From positions 1-64,000 of the forward strand of contig NZ_JAMJXC010000013.1 in assembly GCF_023571765.1 (NCBI RefSeq): a stretch of 64,000 bases of DNA. The letters are read 5' to 3'. The position numbers and the translations under genes were made by a program. The DNA comes from Xanthobacter aminoxidans. GTDB lineage: Bacteria; Pseudomonadota; Alphaproteobacteria; Rhizobiales; Xanthobacteraceae. The stretch's first letter is position 1; every line of letters begins with the position of its first letter. This document shows, one piece after another, positions 1 to 8,970 of the stretch. The notes under the pieces were generated by a model. The model saw only the letters and a program-made list of their open reading frames with translations, was not told the DNA's origin and ran no database searches.

Positions 1-208
1 TGAGACCCTGTTCTCGAACCTGGCGCAGGCCCGCGCCACCATCAGCTCATGGAAGGAGGACTATAACCTCAACCGACCTCATTCGGCGCTGGGCCATCGA
101 TCCCCCGCCGAGTTTGCCGCAACAATCACACTGGAAACCGTGGCCGCCTGAGGCCACAAATCAACCGGCGGACTCTCTCCTCAACTGGAGGAGAAATGGG
201 GCTCACGT
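1..208 (+). mobile_element. Right end of an IS3-type insertion sequence
   Basis: The transposase end is followed by about 55 bases with no gene, including a GGAGGAGAAATGGGG-containing stretch that ends in CTCACGTCA, which would suit an IS terminal inverted repeat. The left end is outside the window, so the inverted repeat and target duplication cannot be confirmed. The right boundary near 208 is a guess. Confidence 0.4.
2..151 (+). CDS. IS3-family transposase, C-terminal fragment
   Basis: The window opens inside this gene; only about the last 49 codons are seen. They read through ...YNLNRPHSALGHRSPAEF, the hallmark end of the rve integrase core (DDE) of IS3-type OrfB transposases, where an N-x-x-R-P-H-S-L/A-G block follows the catalytic Glu helix. 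The catalytic Asp residues lie upstream, outside the window. This is a mobile-element remnant or the end of a complete element; which one cannot be told from here. Confidence 0.85.
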   Translation, partial: ETLFSNLAQARATISSWKEDYNLNRPHSALGHRSPAEFAATITLETVAA

Positions 209-211
209 CAG

Positions 212-841
212 GTGCGCTTTCGGCAACTGACCAGTGGGCGGAGCTTTCGGCGTTGGGACTGGGTCGAATTCGCCCATCGGCCACCCACGACAGATCGTCG
301 TCGAGAAAGTTGCCACGTCTTCGAGGATGCCATTAAGGTTGTCGGCACCCTTCCGGAAAACGACAGGTTCGCACTTCTCGATCCGATGGTCACGCCCTCG
401 GCATCGGCTGCGGCAAGCTCCGGCGCTTCTCTCGCCCTGATCCGGCCTTCCAATCCGAGATTTCGCTGGCGTCGGAAATCCGAGGCGCAACTCGAAGCAG
501 AGCGCCGGGAATACCGAGAAGCGGGAAGGCAGCAGAGCCTCCTTGACGCGGACTTGGCCGCTTTTGAGCCCACCCCCTTCGCATTCGCGTTCACGTTTCG
601 TGACGCAGAAGGGCCGCATACCTGGACCTGCGGCGATTGGGAAACGCACGCCACTTTCTTCTACTGGCGTAAGAGGTACGGAGAAGCGTCAGCGCTGGAA
701 CGGCTCGGCGGACGCTTCAATGACGAGTATCCTGCCAAGGGAATGCTGTTCGCCACGGGGAACATGATGAAGCGTCCCAAGACGTGGCAACTCCTCGGGG
801 TCGTTCGGTTGGACGAGAAGGGGCAACTCGGATTGCTTTAG
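212..841 (+). CDS. Hypothetical protein, possibly 5'-truncated by the adjacent IS
   Basis: A 209-residue open frame that begins right after the presumed IS end. The first ~75 residues look like non-coding sequence, but from about residue 76 on it reads like a real protein: an Arg/Glu-rich helix (RRKSEAQLEAERREY), then a compact aromatic-rich domain with TCGDWETHATFFYWRKRYGE and YPAKGMLFATG. I do not recognise the family. The true start may be later, or the original 5' end may have been removed by the insertion sequence. Confidence 0.45.
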   Translation: MRFRQLTSGRSFRRWDWVEFAHRPPTTDRRRESCHVFEDAIKVVGTLPENDRFALLDPMVTPSASAAASSGASLALIRPSNPRFRWRRKSEAQLEAERREYREAGRQQSLLDADLAAFEPTPFAFAFTFRDAEGPHTWTCGDWETHATFFYWRKRYGEASALERLGGRFNDEYPAKGMLFATGNMMKRPKTWQLLGVVRLDEKGQLGLL

Positions 842-867
842 TACCCCGGCACGGCTGGCTTGGCGGC

Positions 868-1299
868 TCAAACTTGGCCCAGTAGCCACTTCGCAACCAC
901 GTCGCCGTAGCCGTTGATCAGCGTTCCCATGCCGACCATGAGAACGCCATTCCGGCGTTCGGCAAGCACATCTTTCTGAACCTCAGGAGCCTCTTTGGCG
1001 ACGCGCTCGCGATAGAGAGCGATGTCTTCGCTCTTGACCGGAAAAAGTCCTGGAGGACGCGGGATAGCCGCTTGCGTCACCTTCTCAGGACCGTTTCGAA
1101 GATAGGGGCGAGCAGCCATCAAAATCCCGATGATGATGGTGAATGCCCCGAAACGTTGGACGATAACCGGGTCCATGGACACGCAGAGCCACCAAAGGTG
1201 CGCAATCAGAACTGCCACCCATACTCCCCACACCACCGCAGGAGAAATCAGGAGCCTCCTCCACAATGGAGGCGGGTCTCCTTGTTCGGAGTTGGTCAT
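868..1299 (-). CDS. Small membrane protein of unknown function
   Basis: A 143-residue protein when started at the ATG at 1299 (MTNSEQGDPPP). The open frame extends upstream through the tRNA-Glu gene, so the longer start is rejected. Residues ~20-65 hold two hydrophobic segments (VVWGVWVAVLIAHLWWLC and AFTIIIGILMAAR); the C-terminal half is soluble and charged with a final Gly/Val-rich stretch. No family is recognised. Confidence 0.5.
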   Translation of the reverse strand: MTNSEQGDPPPLWRRLLISPAVVWGVWVAVLIAHLWWLCVSMDPVIVQRFGAFTIIIGILMAARPYLRNGPEKVTQAAIPRPPGLFPVKSEDIALYRERVAKEAPEVQKDVLAERRNGVLMVGMGTLINGYGDVVAKWLLGQV

Positions 1300-1400
1300 T
1301 CTGGGGTCCCGTTTTGGGGTCCCGGCTGGGGTACCATAGCCGAGGATGGGGTCCGTAGCCCCTTGAAAATCAATAGAAATTTTGAGTAAAGGTATTCTGG

Positions 1401-1472
1401 CGCGCCCTAGGGGAGTCGAACCCCTCTCTCCACCGTGAAAGGGTGGCGTCCTAACCGATAGACGAAGGGCGC
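1401..1472 (-). tRNA. tRNA-Glu (UUC)
   Basis: On the minus strand the sequence folds as a cloverleaf with a 7-bp acceptor stem GCGCCCT/AGGGCGC, a T-arm with GGTTCGACTCC and anticodon loop CTTTCAC giving anticodon UUC. The CCA end is not encoded. 72 nt is right for tRNA-Glu without CCA. Confidence 0.93.
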
Positions 1473-1657
1473 GCGGCCGTTCCGGGGTTTTGGCCACCGG
1501 AGAGGGCGTCCTTATAGGGGGCGGGCGGCTTGGCTGCAAGCCTGTGGGGAAATTATCCAAAGCCGCGTCCTCACGCCCTGTGGGCAGAGGGCGCGGCCCG
1601 GGATCAGGTGGCCGCCGGCGGGAGGTTGCGGCGGCTCAAAAGCGGCGTGTCAGGCGC

Positions 1658-2080
1658 TCACCATTTGCCGGTGTTGGGCATAGAGGCCCACGGCTCGGCC
1701 GGGGGCTTGGGGCCGCCCTTCTGCAGCAGTTCGACGGAGACGTTGTCCGGAGAGCGCACGAAAGCCATGTAGCCGTCGCGGGGCGGGCGGTTGATGGTGA
1801 CGCCCGAGGCCATCAGGCGTTCGCACAGGCCGTAGATGTCCTCGACCTCGAAAGCGAGGTGGCCGAAGTTGCGGCCCTCCCCATAGGGCTCCTTGTCCCA
1901 ATTGTAGGTCAGCTCGATCTCGGCCACGTTCTCCTGGCCGGGAGGGGCGAGGAAGACGAGGGTGTAGCGACCCTGCGGCACCTCCTTGCGGCGCACCTCC
2001 TTGAGCCCCAGCTTGTTGCAGTAGAAGTCCAGCGACTGGTCGATGTCGGTCACGCGGACCATGGTGTGCAGGAAGCGCAT
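1658..2080 (-). CDS. gloA: Lactoylglutathione lyase (glyoxalase I)
   Basis: Isomerises the hemithioacetal of methylglyoxal and glutathione to S-lactoylglutathione in cytosolic methylglyoxal detoxification. The 140-residue protein has the usual single-chain length and the vicinal-oxygen-chelate repeats: [10 protein letters not shown] (metal His), a DFYCNKLGL block, EIELTYN (metal Glu), FGHLAFEV (metal His) and SVELLQ (metal Glu). The start at 2080 matches the family N-terminus, although the open frame runs further upstream. It lies convergent to nothing and divergent from the Sir2 gene, with 66 bases between the starts. Confidence 0.93.
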   Translation of the reverse strand: MRFLHTMVRVTDIDQSLDFYCNKLGLKEVRRKEVPQGRYTLVFLAPPGQENVAEIELTYNWDKEPYGEGRNFGHLAFEVEDIYGLCERLMASGVTINRPPRDGYMAFVRSPDNVSVELLQKGGPKPPAEPWASMPNTGKW

Positions 2081-2146
2081 CGGGGGTCTCGTCCGTATGA
2101 GGGGCGCAAGCCGGCGGGCCGGCCGGAGTGAAGTAGCAGGTGACGT

Positions 2147-2917
2147 ATGATCTATGAAGGCGATCTCAAGGGGGCGCAGCAGCGCCTCCGCGAACTTCTG
2201 GACGGGTCGGCGCGCGCGGTCGCCTTTACCGGAGCGGGCATCTCCACCGAATGCGGCATCCCGGATTTCCGCTCCCCCGGCGGATTGTGGACGCAGAACA
2301 AGCCCATTCCCTTCGACGTGTTCGTCGCCCACAAGGCCGCGCGCAACGAGGCGTGGCGGCGCAAGTTCGCCATGGAGGAGGCGTTCGCCGGGGCGCGGCC
2401 CGGCCGGGGCCATAGGGCGCTCGCCCGGCTGCTGGGGCGCGGACGGATCGCCGGCGTCATCACCCAGAACATCGACGGCCTGCACCAGGCCTCCGGGGTG
2501 CCGGATGACGCACTGGTGGAACTGCACGGCAACGGCACCTATGCCACCTGCCTTGATTGCGGCGCGCGCTACGAGCTTGCCTGGGTGAAGGAGCGGTTCG
2601 ATGCCGCCGGGGGCATCGCCCCCGATTGCCCGGAATGCGGCGGGCCGGTGAAGGCGGCCACCATCTCCTTCGGCCAGGCCATGCCCGAGCGCGAGATGGC
2701 GCGGGCGGATGCGCTGGCGAAGGTGAGCGACCTGTTCATCGTGATCGGCTCATCGCTGGTGGTGTTTCCGGCGGCCGGTTTCCCGCTCAAGGCGCGGCAG
2801 AAGGGGGCCCGGCTGATCATCCTCAACCGGGAGCCCACGGAGTTCGACGACATGGCCGAACTGGTGGTTCGCGACGAGATCGGCGACGTGCTCGCGCCCT
2901 TTGCCGGTGACGGGTGA
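2147..2917 (+). CDS. cobB: NAD-dependent protein deacylase, Sir2 family
   Basis: Removes acyl groups from protein lysines while cleaving NAD. The 256-residue protein shows the Rossmann signature [18 protein letters not shown] near the N-terminus, [12 protein letters not shown], the catalytic His in ELHGN, a four-Cys zinc ribbon (CLDCGARY and CPECGG) and the late nucleotide-binding segment [13 protein letters not shown]. The ATG at 2147 gives the normal family start. It is divergent from gloA. Confidence 0.93.
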   Translation: MIYEGDLKGAQQRLRELLDGSARAVAFTGAGISTECGIPDFRSPGGLWTQNKPIPFDVFVAHKAARNEAWRRKFAMEEAFAGARPGRGHRALARLLGRGRIAGVITQNIDGLHQASGVPDDALVELHGNGTYATCLDCGARYELAWVKERFDAAGGIAPDCPECGGPVKAATISFGQAMPEREMARADALAKVSDLFIVIGSSLVVFPAAGFPLKARQKGARLIILNREPTEFDDMAELVVRDEIGDVLAPFAGDG

Positions 2918-3016
2918 CAATGGCGCGCGAAGAGGGTGGGCGTTGCGCCATTCAGTTGCTATCCTACCTTCTCCGCGGCAACGGGTGCGCCGCCGCGCGT
3001 TAGTTTCGGGGTGGTC

Positions 3017-3592
3017 ATGGGGTCTGACGCACTGGGGCTGGGGCCACGGACCGCCGGCTCGGAGGAGGGGACCGAGGAGCCTGCCGGGCTCGTCGAAGTC
3101 ACCGGCTCCATCAAATGGTTCGACGCGTCGAAAGGCTACGGATTCATCGTGCCGGACGACGGAGGTCCCGACGTCCTCGTTCACGTGACATGCCTGCGCC
3201 GCGACGGCTTTCAGACCGCCATGGAAGGCGCCCGCGTGGTATGCGAGGCCATCGAGCGCACCAAGGGGCGGCAGGCCTTCCGCGTGCTCTCCCTCGACCT
3301 GTCGACCGCGGTGCACACCGCGCCGGCCTTGCCCCGGACCCGCGCCGTGGTGGAGCCCACCAGCGGCTTCGAGCGGGCCACCGTGAAGTGGTTCAACCGG
3401 CTGCGCGGCTTCGGCTTCCTCACCCAGGGCGACGGCACGCCCGACATCTTCGTCCATATGGAAACCCTGCGCCGTCACGGCCTCACCGAGCTGCGCCCCG
3501 GCCAGAGCGTGCTGGTGCGCTACGGCGACGGGTCCAAGGGCCTGATGGCCGCGGAAGTGAAGGCCGACGGCGGCCCCAGCGGGAACAATTGA
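3017..3592 (+). CDS. Two-domain cold-shock protein
   Basis: A 191-residue protein with two cold-shock (OB-fold) domains that bind single-stranded RNA/DNA. Domain 1 holds [19 protein letters not shown] and VLVHVTCL; domain 2 holds [19 protein letters not shown] and IFVHMETL, the RNP1- and RNP2-like motifs. A ~50-residue linker separates them. Double-CSD proteins are typical of alphaproteobacteria. I place the start at ATG 3017 ([11 protein letters not shown]); an in-frame ATG at 2936 would add 27 unconvincing residues. Its stop overlaps the start of the DUF192 gene (ATGA), so the two are translationally coupled. Confidence 0.9.
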   Translation: MGSDALGLGPRTAGSEEGTEEPAGLVEVTGSIKWFDASKGYGFIVPDDGGPDVLVHVTCLRRDGFQTAMEGARVVCEAIERTKGRQAFRVLSLDLSTAVHTAPALPRTRAVVEPTSGFERATVKWFNRLRGFGFLTQGDGTPDIFVHMETLRRHGLTELRPGQSVLVRYGDGSKGLMAAEVKADGGPSGNN

Positions 3593-4113
3593 TGAGCCAC
3601 ATTCCGTCGCGGGCCGCCCTGGCGGCCAAATTCGCGCTTGCGTTCACCCTCGCGTTTCCGCTCGCGGGGCTGCCGGGCGTTGCCCGCGCGGCCGAGGCCG
3701 AGTGCGCCCAGATCAAGATCGATCCCAACCCGGTGCTGGACCCGCTGGAGATCGTCACCGCCAAGGGCGTGCTGGCCTTCCAGGTGGAGGTCGCGCGCAC
3801 CAACGAGCAGCGCACCCAGGGCCTCATGTGCCGCAAGACGCTGCCCGAGCGGGGCGGCATGCTGTTCGACTTCAAGGTGGACCAGCCGGTCTATATGTGG
3901 ATGAAGAACACCCTCATCCCGCTGGACATGGTGTTCATCCGTGCCGACGGCTCCATCGCCCGGATCGCTGCCATGACCACCCCGCTCTCTACCGAGACCA
4001 TCTCCTCCGGAGAGCCGGTGCGGGCGGTGCTGGAGATCGGCGGGGGCGAGGCGCGCAGGCAGGGCTTGAAGGCCGGCGACAAGATTGCCCACCCCATGTT
4101 CCCGGCGAAATAG
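3592..4113 (+). CDS. DUF192 family exported protein
   Basis: A 173-residue protein with an N-terminal signal peptide (hydrophobic stretch then GVARAAEA) followed by a DUF192 domain. Diagnostic segments are RTQGLMCRKTLPERGGMLFDF and MWMKNTLIPLDMVFI. The family is a small beta-barrel of unknown biochemical role, often encoded beside a cold-shock gene in alphaproteobacteria. The start overlaps the CSD stop codon by one base. Confidence 0.9.
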   Translation: MSHIPSRAALAAKFALAFTLAFPLAGLPGVARAAEAECAQIKIDPNPVLDPLEIVTAKGVLAFQVEVARTNEQRTQGLMCRKTLPERGGMLFDFKVDQPVYMWMKNTLIPLDMVFIRADGSIARIAAMTTPLSTETISSGEPVRAVLEIGGGEARRQGLKAGDKIAHPMFPAK

Positions 4114-4125
4114 GGGGGGCGCCCC

Positions 4126-4674
4126 CTATTTCAGCGTCAGATAGCCCAGCAACCCTCCAGCGAAGATGTAGAGGGCCGGGTTGACCTTTTTCCCGATCAT
4201 CTTCGGCCCGAAATAGACGAGGACGAACACCGCCACGGCGATCAGCGTCGTCTCGGTGCCGGTGATGGCGGTGCGCGCCACCGCGACCGTGCCGGCAGCC
4301 ATCAGCCCGACGACGATGGGCGCCAGCGCCATCTGCAGGGCGAGCCGCCAGGGCGAGCCGTCGAAATGATTCCACAGGCGGGAGGAGCCGAGCGCCAAAA
4401 CGGACGCCGGCAGGAAGAAGCCGGTGAAGGCGAGGAACGCCCCCAGCGTGCCGGCGACGTGATAGCCGATGACGATCACCATCAGCATGTTCGGCCCCGG
4501 CGCCACCTGTCCGAGGCTGTAGATGTCGCGGAACTGGCTGTCGGTCAGCCAGTGGTGGGCATCAATGGTCAGCGCCTTCATCTCCGGCAGCACCGCCGTG
4601 CCGCCGCCGATGGCGAGAAGCGACAGGAGCGAGAAGACGCCGAGGACGCTGAGGTCGGTGTGCGGATTGTTCAT
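4126..4674 (-). CDS. chrA: Chromate transporter, ChrA half-size subunit (second)
   Basis: Integral inner-membrane protein of the CHR family; family members export chromate or related anions. The 182-residue chain carries the signature block GGGTAVLPEMKAL near the N-terminus, LGQVAPGPNMLMV, and five to six hydrophobic segments. It is one half of a short-chain pair: its start overlaps the end of the preceding chrA gene by four bases. Short-chain pairs work as heterodimers in known cases; here that is inferred from adjacency. Confidence 0.88.
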   Translation of the reverse strand: MNNPHTDLSVLGVFSLLSLLAIGGGTAVLPEMKALTIDAHHWLTDSQFRDIYSLGQVAPGPNMLMVIVIGYHVAGTLGAFLAFTGFFLPASVLALGSSRLWNHFDGSPWRLALQMALAPIVVGLMAAGTVAVARTAITGTETTLIAVAVFVLVYFGPKMIGKKVNPALYIFAGGLLGYLTLK

Positions 4675-5288
4675 GGCTCGTCGACCTCTCCGCGGCCGGG
4701 ACGGTAGATGAAGAGGGCCAGGGGCAGCACGGTGAGCAGCACCAGCACCAGCGAGACGTGGAGGAAGCTCACCATCACCACGGTGATGAGGATGAGCAGG
4801 ATCTCGCGCAGGTGCTCCAGCTGCTTGTGCCCGATCTGCACCGTCACCGCCGCGAGCAGCCCCACGGCGGCGGCACCGATGCCGGCGAGGATGGCGTGCA
4901 TGGCCGGATTGCCGTGGTTCGACACGTAGAAGATGCCGAGCGCGAACACGAGAAGGCCGCCCGGCAGCGTCATGCCGAGGAAGCCGGCGATCGCGCCCAC
5001 CGGACCACGCAGCCGGTCACCGACGATGACACTCATGTTGGTCGCGTTGAGGCCGGGGAGGGCCTGGGAGATCTCCAGCGCCGTGAGGAACTCCTCCTCG
5101 TCCAGCCAGCCCTTTTCCACCACCAGCGCGTTGCGCAGATAGGCGACCACGCCGCCGCCAAAGCTGATGCCGCCGATGATGAGAAAGGTGATGAAGATTT
5201 CCAGGATGGAAACCTGCGTTGCGGCCGCGCCTTGCGGGGCGCCGGGCTCGGGAGGTGGTGCTGGGATCGGCGGCTCTTTGACGCTCAT
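4671..5288 (-). CDS. chrA: Chromate transporter, ChrA half-size subunit (first)
   Basis: A 205-residue CHR-domain membrane protein. After a Pro-rich 25-residue N-terminus come FGGGVVAYLRNALV and ISQALPGLNATNMSV, the two CHR signature regions, and several transmembrane segments. It is transcribed before, and overlaps, the second half-size chrA, forming a two-gene operon for a heterodimeric CHR transporter. The substrate (chromate or sulfate-like anions) is not shown by sequence alone. Confidence 0.88.
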   Translation of the reverse strand: MSVKEPPIPAPPPEPGAPQGAAATQVSILEIFITFLIIGGISFGGGVVAYLRNALVVEKGWLDEEEFLTALEISQALPGLNATNMSVIVGDRLRGPVGAIAGFLGMTLPGGLLVFALGIFYVSNHGNPAMHAILAGIGAAAVGLLAAVTVQIGHKQLEHLREILLILITVVMVSFLHVSLVLVLLTVLPLALFIYRPGRGEVDEP

Positions 5289-5342
5289 GGATTTTCGCCG
5301 GGAGGGTGAAGGTGAGCGGGCCGGTTGGGCCCGCCATGACCC

Positions 5343-6179
5343 CTATTCGGAGTGCGCGACTTCCTTGGCACCGATGCCATAGACCATGGCGGTCTTGGTG
5401 GTGCCGAGCTGCACCCATTCGGGCGCCATGTTCTGAACGTCGCGGAAGAAGTCCTCGGAGAGGCGCTTCGCCTTGTCGTTGACCTCGCTGTAGTGATCGA
5501 ACTTCGCCTGGAAGGCGAATTCCCCCACCAGCGACTGCTCGGACGCGCGGTTGCGCCAGATGGCGATGGTCGCCTTCGCCTCGTAGCCGTGGCCGAAATC
5601 GAAGTGGCCGGGGTCCACCTGGATTTCTTCCACCGCCATGCTGTTCACGAGGTCGATCTGGGAATCCCCGTCCGCATCCACCGCCGACATGGAGGGGAAT
5701 ATGGACATGATGTTCTTCAATGCCGGGCTCAGCACGGCACCGAGCGACGTAATGATGCAATTGTGGGAATAGAGCGAGCGGATGCCGCCCAACTCTTCCT
5801 TGAGGGGAAGAATTTCTTCCTTGAACTTCACCTGGACCGCGCCGGTGATGCGAGGAGCCATCTCCACGGCCGTGGCCTTCTCGCGATCCGGGCTGCGGTA
5901 CTTCAGGGCAAGTTCATGCTCCGGGCGCGGCCAGCCGTCGTCGTAGAAGGTGCGCTTCCGAAGGATGAAGGAGTTTCGGTAGAGGTCGAAGTCCGGGGTA
6001 TCATAGAACAGCACTTCGCGGACCTGCCGGTGAAAGGCGTCCTTGTTGGTGACCACGCCCACCCCGTGCTTCTTGGCGACCGCCTTCACTTCATTCCAGT
6101 AATCCTCGAAACGCTTGGGCGAGTAGAATTGCTGCGGCCGGAGCAGAATCTTGTATTCACGATAGTGGATGTCGAGCAT
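5343..6179 (-). CDS. CYTH-like domain protein of unknown function
   Basis: A 278-residue protein if started at ATG 6179 (MLDIHYREYK); an upstream in-frame ATG at 6338 is possible but the extra segment looks non-coding. The pattern LFYDTPDFDLYRNSFILRKR, then ELALKYRSPD, KFKEEI and a late EAKATIAIW resembles the alternating charged beta strands of CYTH/triphosphate-tunnel enzymes (thiamine triphosphatase, class IV cyclase, VTC). This assignment rests on pattern only. It is transcribed ahead of the chromate transporter genes with 54 bases between and could share their transcript. Confidence 0.55.
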   Translation of the reverse strand: MLDIHYREYKILLRPQQFYSPKRFEDYWNEVKAVAKKHGVGVVTNKDAFHRQVREVLFYDTPDFDLYRNSFILRKRTFYDDGWPRPEHELALKYRSPDREKATAVEMAPRITGAVQVKFKEEILPLKEELGGIRSLYSHNCIITSLGAVLSPALKNIMSIFPSMSAVDADGDSQIDLVNSMAVEEIQVDPGHFDFGHGYEAKATIAIWRNRASEQSLVGEFAFQAKFDHYSEVNDKAKRLSEDFFRDVQNMAPEWVQLGTTKTAMVYGIGAKEVAHSE

Positions 6180-6736
6180 GGCGTCGTGCTCACTTTGCGT
6201 AACGTCGGATTCGTTGGGACCCCAGAATCCGATAAGGCGCACACCTTCCGTCGCCTGCGACCGGATGTCTACTGCCTCGCCATGTCCTGCCCGCAACCGG
6301 GCACCGGCGACGTTCCGAAACTGTTGCGCGAACGTCACATCGCACGCGTTTGCGTCCGATTTGGGCGGATGAACCGCTCGAATAGTATTGCGTGCCCTTA
6401 AATTGGGCTAACGTTGACGCCGCTTCGGCTTCAAGGACCCGGACAAGGGATACCGGTCATCCTCGAAGGTCCCGAGCGGCGCCTGGGATTGATCCCCGCA
6501 CCGCTAAGGTCGTGACACGCTGCCGTTAGCATTCCCCAGTTGATGCCTCTGCACTCCGGGCCGTTGTCCGAAGTGTCCACGATGCACGCGCCCGTTCGCG
6601 GGCCGTGCAGTGATCTCGTCCAGGGCCTCGACGCCTTGGACCGAAAAGAGAGCGGCGCATTAGCGCCTGAGGAAGCGCCAGCGATGAGCCCCGCCGTTGG
6701 GACGGCGGTCGTGGGCTCCGCCTTTCGGAGGAAAAA
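6180..6736. other. Intergenic region between divergent genes
   Basis: About 560 bases with no convincing gene; short open frames on either strand lack coding character. It must contain the divergent promoters for the CYTH-like gene and the outer-membrane transporter gene, but I see no clear -35/-10 pair. A perfect GGAGG Shine-Dalgarno at 6727-6731 decides the start of the downstream gene. Confidence 0.5.
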
Positions 6737-7591
6737 ATGACGACATTCGCAAGAATGGCGGCCGTAGCCGCTTTGTCTGCGGCAGCCTTGCTGCCCGAAT
6801 CCCTGCCCGCACACGCCGGCTCCGTGACCCAGCCAGGTGAAACGGTTGGTCTGGCTGCCGGCGCGCCGCTGCCGGAAGGCGTATATGCCGTGAATACGGC
6901 TGACTATGGCTGCCGCAATACTTCGCCCGACAGCACCTGCGTCGGCGTGGATATTCCCGTTCTGGCCTGGGCTACTCCGGTATTCCTGTTCGGCGGGCGG
7001 CTACAGCTTCTGACTGCCGTACCGGTCGTCGGCGTCGGCGTGCAGAACGGAGATTATACTTCCGGCTTTTATAATCCGTTCTTCGCCGCTCAGGTCGCCT
7101 GGGATCTGGGGAACGGCTTCGGCTTCAGCTACATGGCCGGCTTCTATCTCGGCGTGAATACGGGAGTGGCCTTCGATTCAACCTCGTTCAACCAGCGTTT
7201 TGCCCTCAGCTACACGGCGGATGGCTGGAATCTGACGGCAAACGCCATCTGGGGCATCCAGGCGAACGGCGTGAGCAATACGATCAACCCGAACTTCCTG
7301 AACGTCGATCTGACCGCCACGAAGAAATTCGGCAAGTTCGAGATCGGCCCGGTGGCCTATTACTCCACCGACCTGAACAATCCCATCCCATTTTACCAGA
7401 AGCAGAGCCAGTTCGCGATCGGAGGCCTTGTCGGCTATGATTTTGGTCCCGTGATCCTGCAAGCTTATCTCACCACCGACGTCTATGAGCAGAACTACGG
7501 TGGCAACGATACCCGCCTGTGGGGCCGCATCATCGTTCCGCTCTGGAACCCGCCTGCGTCGACCCAGCAGACCGCGCTGCTGCACAAATAG
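6737..7591 (+). CDS. Outer-membrane beta-barrel transporter, phenol MetA-like family
   Basis: A 284-residue exported protein. A cleavable signal peptide (FARMAAVAALSAAALLPESLPAHAG) precedes EGVYAVNTADYGCRNTSPD, then alternating amphipathic strands rich in Gly and aromatics (FNPFFAAQVAWDLGNGFGFSYMAGFYLG is the typical core region; QSQFAIGGLVGYDFGPVILQAY near the end). This is the layout of the 'meta-pathway phenol degradation' transporter-like family thought to form outer-membrane channels. The substrate is unknown. The ATG is preceded by a perfect GGAGG. Confidence 0.8.
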   Translation: MTTFARMAAVAALSAAALLPESLPAHAGSVTQPGETVGLAAGAPLPEGVYAVNTADYGCRNTSPDSTCVGVDIPVLAWATPVFLFGGRLQLLTAVPVVGVGVQNGDYTSGFYNPFFAAQVAWDLGNGFGFSYMAGFYLGVNTGVAFDSTSFNQRFALSYTADGWNLTANAIWGIQANGVSNTINPNFLNVDLTATKKFGKFEIGPVAYYSTDLNNPIPFYQKQSQFAIGGLVGYDFGPVILQAYLTTDVYEQNYGGNDTRLWGRIIVPLWNPPASTQQTALLHK

Positions 7592-7602
7592 AGCTCGTGA
7601 AG

Positions 7603-7635
7603 TGGCCAGACCTCCTCACGAGGGAGGTCTGGCCA
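7603..7635. terminator. Stem-loop downstream of the outer-membrane transporter gene
   Basis: A perfect 13-bp inverted repeat, TGGCCAGACCTCC then GGAGGTCTGGCCA, with a 7-base loop, begins 11 bases after the stop codon. There is no T tract, so it may act as a bidirectional or RNA-stabilising hairpin rather than a classic intrinsic terminator. Confidence 0.65.
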
Positions 7636-7781
7636 TGAGCGAGGCCGGGCCTCCATCCAAGGTTGGCGCGGCCGATCCGCCTCCGTGACCCGAGACGCCG
7701 ACCCCCTTCGTCGCAGAACGGTCGGCGAGCCTTCGCGCGCGGAGGCGGGGTCGTGCCTGTGCCCCACTTGGTCCCGGCGAC

Positions 7782-8066
7782 CTATTTGGGCTCCAGCGTC
7801 TTGCCGATGGAGGTGAAGAACGTCTCCGCGTACCAGCGCATCTCGGCTTCGATGTCCGGCTTGCCCGCAAGCTCGCACTGATCGACGAGACCGCTCACGC
7901 GCTCGAACATGTCGGCGATGAAGCCGTCCGGGCGGTCCTGCTGCCCGGCGAGCTGGGTGACGATGTCGCGCAGGATGTAATGCTGCACCATGGTGTGGGC
8001 CTGCGTGGTGCCCACCGCCTTGAGCATCGAGCCGAGCCACTCGGCAAGCTCCGTATCCGAAGCCAT
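7782..8066 (-). CDS. Small conserved hypothetical protein
   Basis: A 94-residue soluble, mostly helical acidic protein starting MASDTELAEWLGSML at ATG 8066. It contains AHTMVQHYILRDIVTQLAGQQDRPDGFIADMFERV and a Trp-Tyr pair (MRWYAETFF) near the C-terminus. No domain is recognised. It stands alone, divergent from the small membrane protein gene at 8278. Confidence 0.6.
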   Translation of the reverse strand: MASDTELAEWLGSMLKAVGTTQAHTMVQHYILRDIVTQLAGQQDRPDGFIADMFERVSGLVDQCELAGKPDIEAEMRWYAETFFTSIGKTLEPK

Positions 8067-8277
8067 TGCAATCGTCCTTTCCCAAAATCCCGCCCGGCGG
8101 CGCAATCCTGCCCCCTGAGCCTGGTGCCGCGAGACCATCCCGGAGCCGGGTGAGTCGCATCCACCCGGTGCCGTCACACCGCCCGGGAAGATTAGCCCTC
8201 ACCCGGCTTTAGCGGAACAATCGGGGAAGCGGGGGCGTTGCAGCTCCAGTCAGCGAAGCAGCAACAGGAGCACACAG

Positions 8278-8424
8278 ATGCCGCGCAATGTCCTCTACGG
8301 CGTGATCGCGATTCTCGTCGTGGTTGGTGGGGTGTTCGCCTATCAGGCCTATGAGCGCGACCGGAACACCATGCAGATCGAGATCGGCCCCAACGGGGTG
8401 AAGGTTGATCCGCCCGGCCGCTGA
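8278..8424 (+). CDS. Small single-pass membrane protein
   Basis: A 48-residue protein: MPRNVLYGVIAILVVVGGVFAYQ is one transmembrane segment at the N-terminus, followed by a short polar tail ending EIGPNGVKVDPPGR. Similar tiny N-anchored proteins are common in Hyphomicrobiales. A purine-rich AACAGGAG lies 8 bases before the ATG. Function unknown. Confidence 0.65.
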   Translation: MPRNVLYGVIAILVVVGGVFAYQAYERDRNTMQIEIGPNGVKVDPPGR

Positions 8425-8452
8425 GCCTGCGGCGGGGAAGGGCGGCGGAGGG

Positions 8453-8529
8453 TGGTCGGAGCAGCAGGATTTGAACCTGCGACCCTCTGCTCCCAAAGCA
8501 GATGCGCTACCAGGCTGCGCTATGCTCCG
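8453..8529 (-). tRNA. tRNA-Pro (UGG)
   Basis: Minus-strand cloverleaf of 77 nt with encoded CCA, acceptor stem CGGAGCA/TGCTCCG, T-loop GGTTCAAATCC and anticodon loop TTTGGGA giving anticodon UGG. Confidence 0.95.
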
Positions 8530-8771
8530 ACATTCCGCCGAACGGCTTCGTTGCTACATTTTCAGGACGGGGGGCGCAAGGGGCGGGGGACACGTTACGA
8601 GAACGCATGGTGGACGAACGGGGAGGTTTGTGACGCAAAGTCCCGAAGAAGTCCCGAAGGTCATTCCGACCCGGATCGAGCAGCGCCACGGAGCGCCCGA
8701 AGATCGCGCCCCGCGTGCAATCGCCTATTGAGGCCTCGCGGGCGATGGGCTTTTCGGGGCGGAGGTAGAAG

Positions 8772-8847
8772 TGGCTCCCTGAGCAGGACTCGAACCTGCG
8801 ACCATTCGATTAACAGTCGAACGCTCTACCAACTGAGCTATCAGGGA
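8772..8847 (-). tRNA. tRNA-Asn (GUU)
   Basis: Minus-strand cloverleaf of 76 nt with encoded CCA, acceptor stem TCCCTGA/TCAGGGA-type pairing, T-loop GGTTCGAGTCC and anticodon loop CTGTTAA giving anticodon GUU. Confidence 0.95.
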
Positions 8848-8970
8848 CCGTGGGTCTCGCGACCGAGGCCGGCGATATAGCAACCACATCGCCGCTTGTG
8901 AAGCCGTAACACGCGCTTTTCCGGGGGAAGTTGCCGCACCGGCGCGCAAAGTGGCGCCGGTGCTGGATTT

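Noticed and set aside
868-1560. Long start of the small membrane protein gene
   Set aside because: The extension reads through the tRNA-Glu gene on the same strand; ATG 1299 is used instead.
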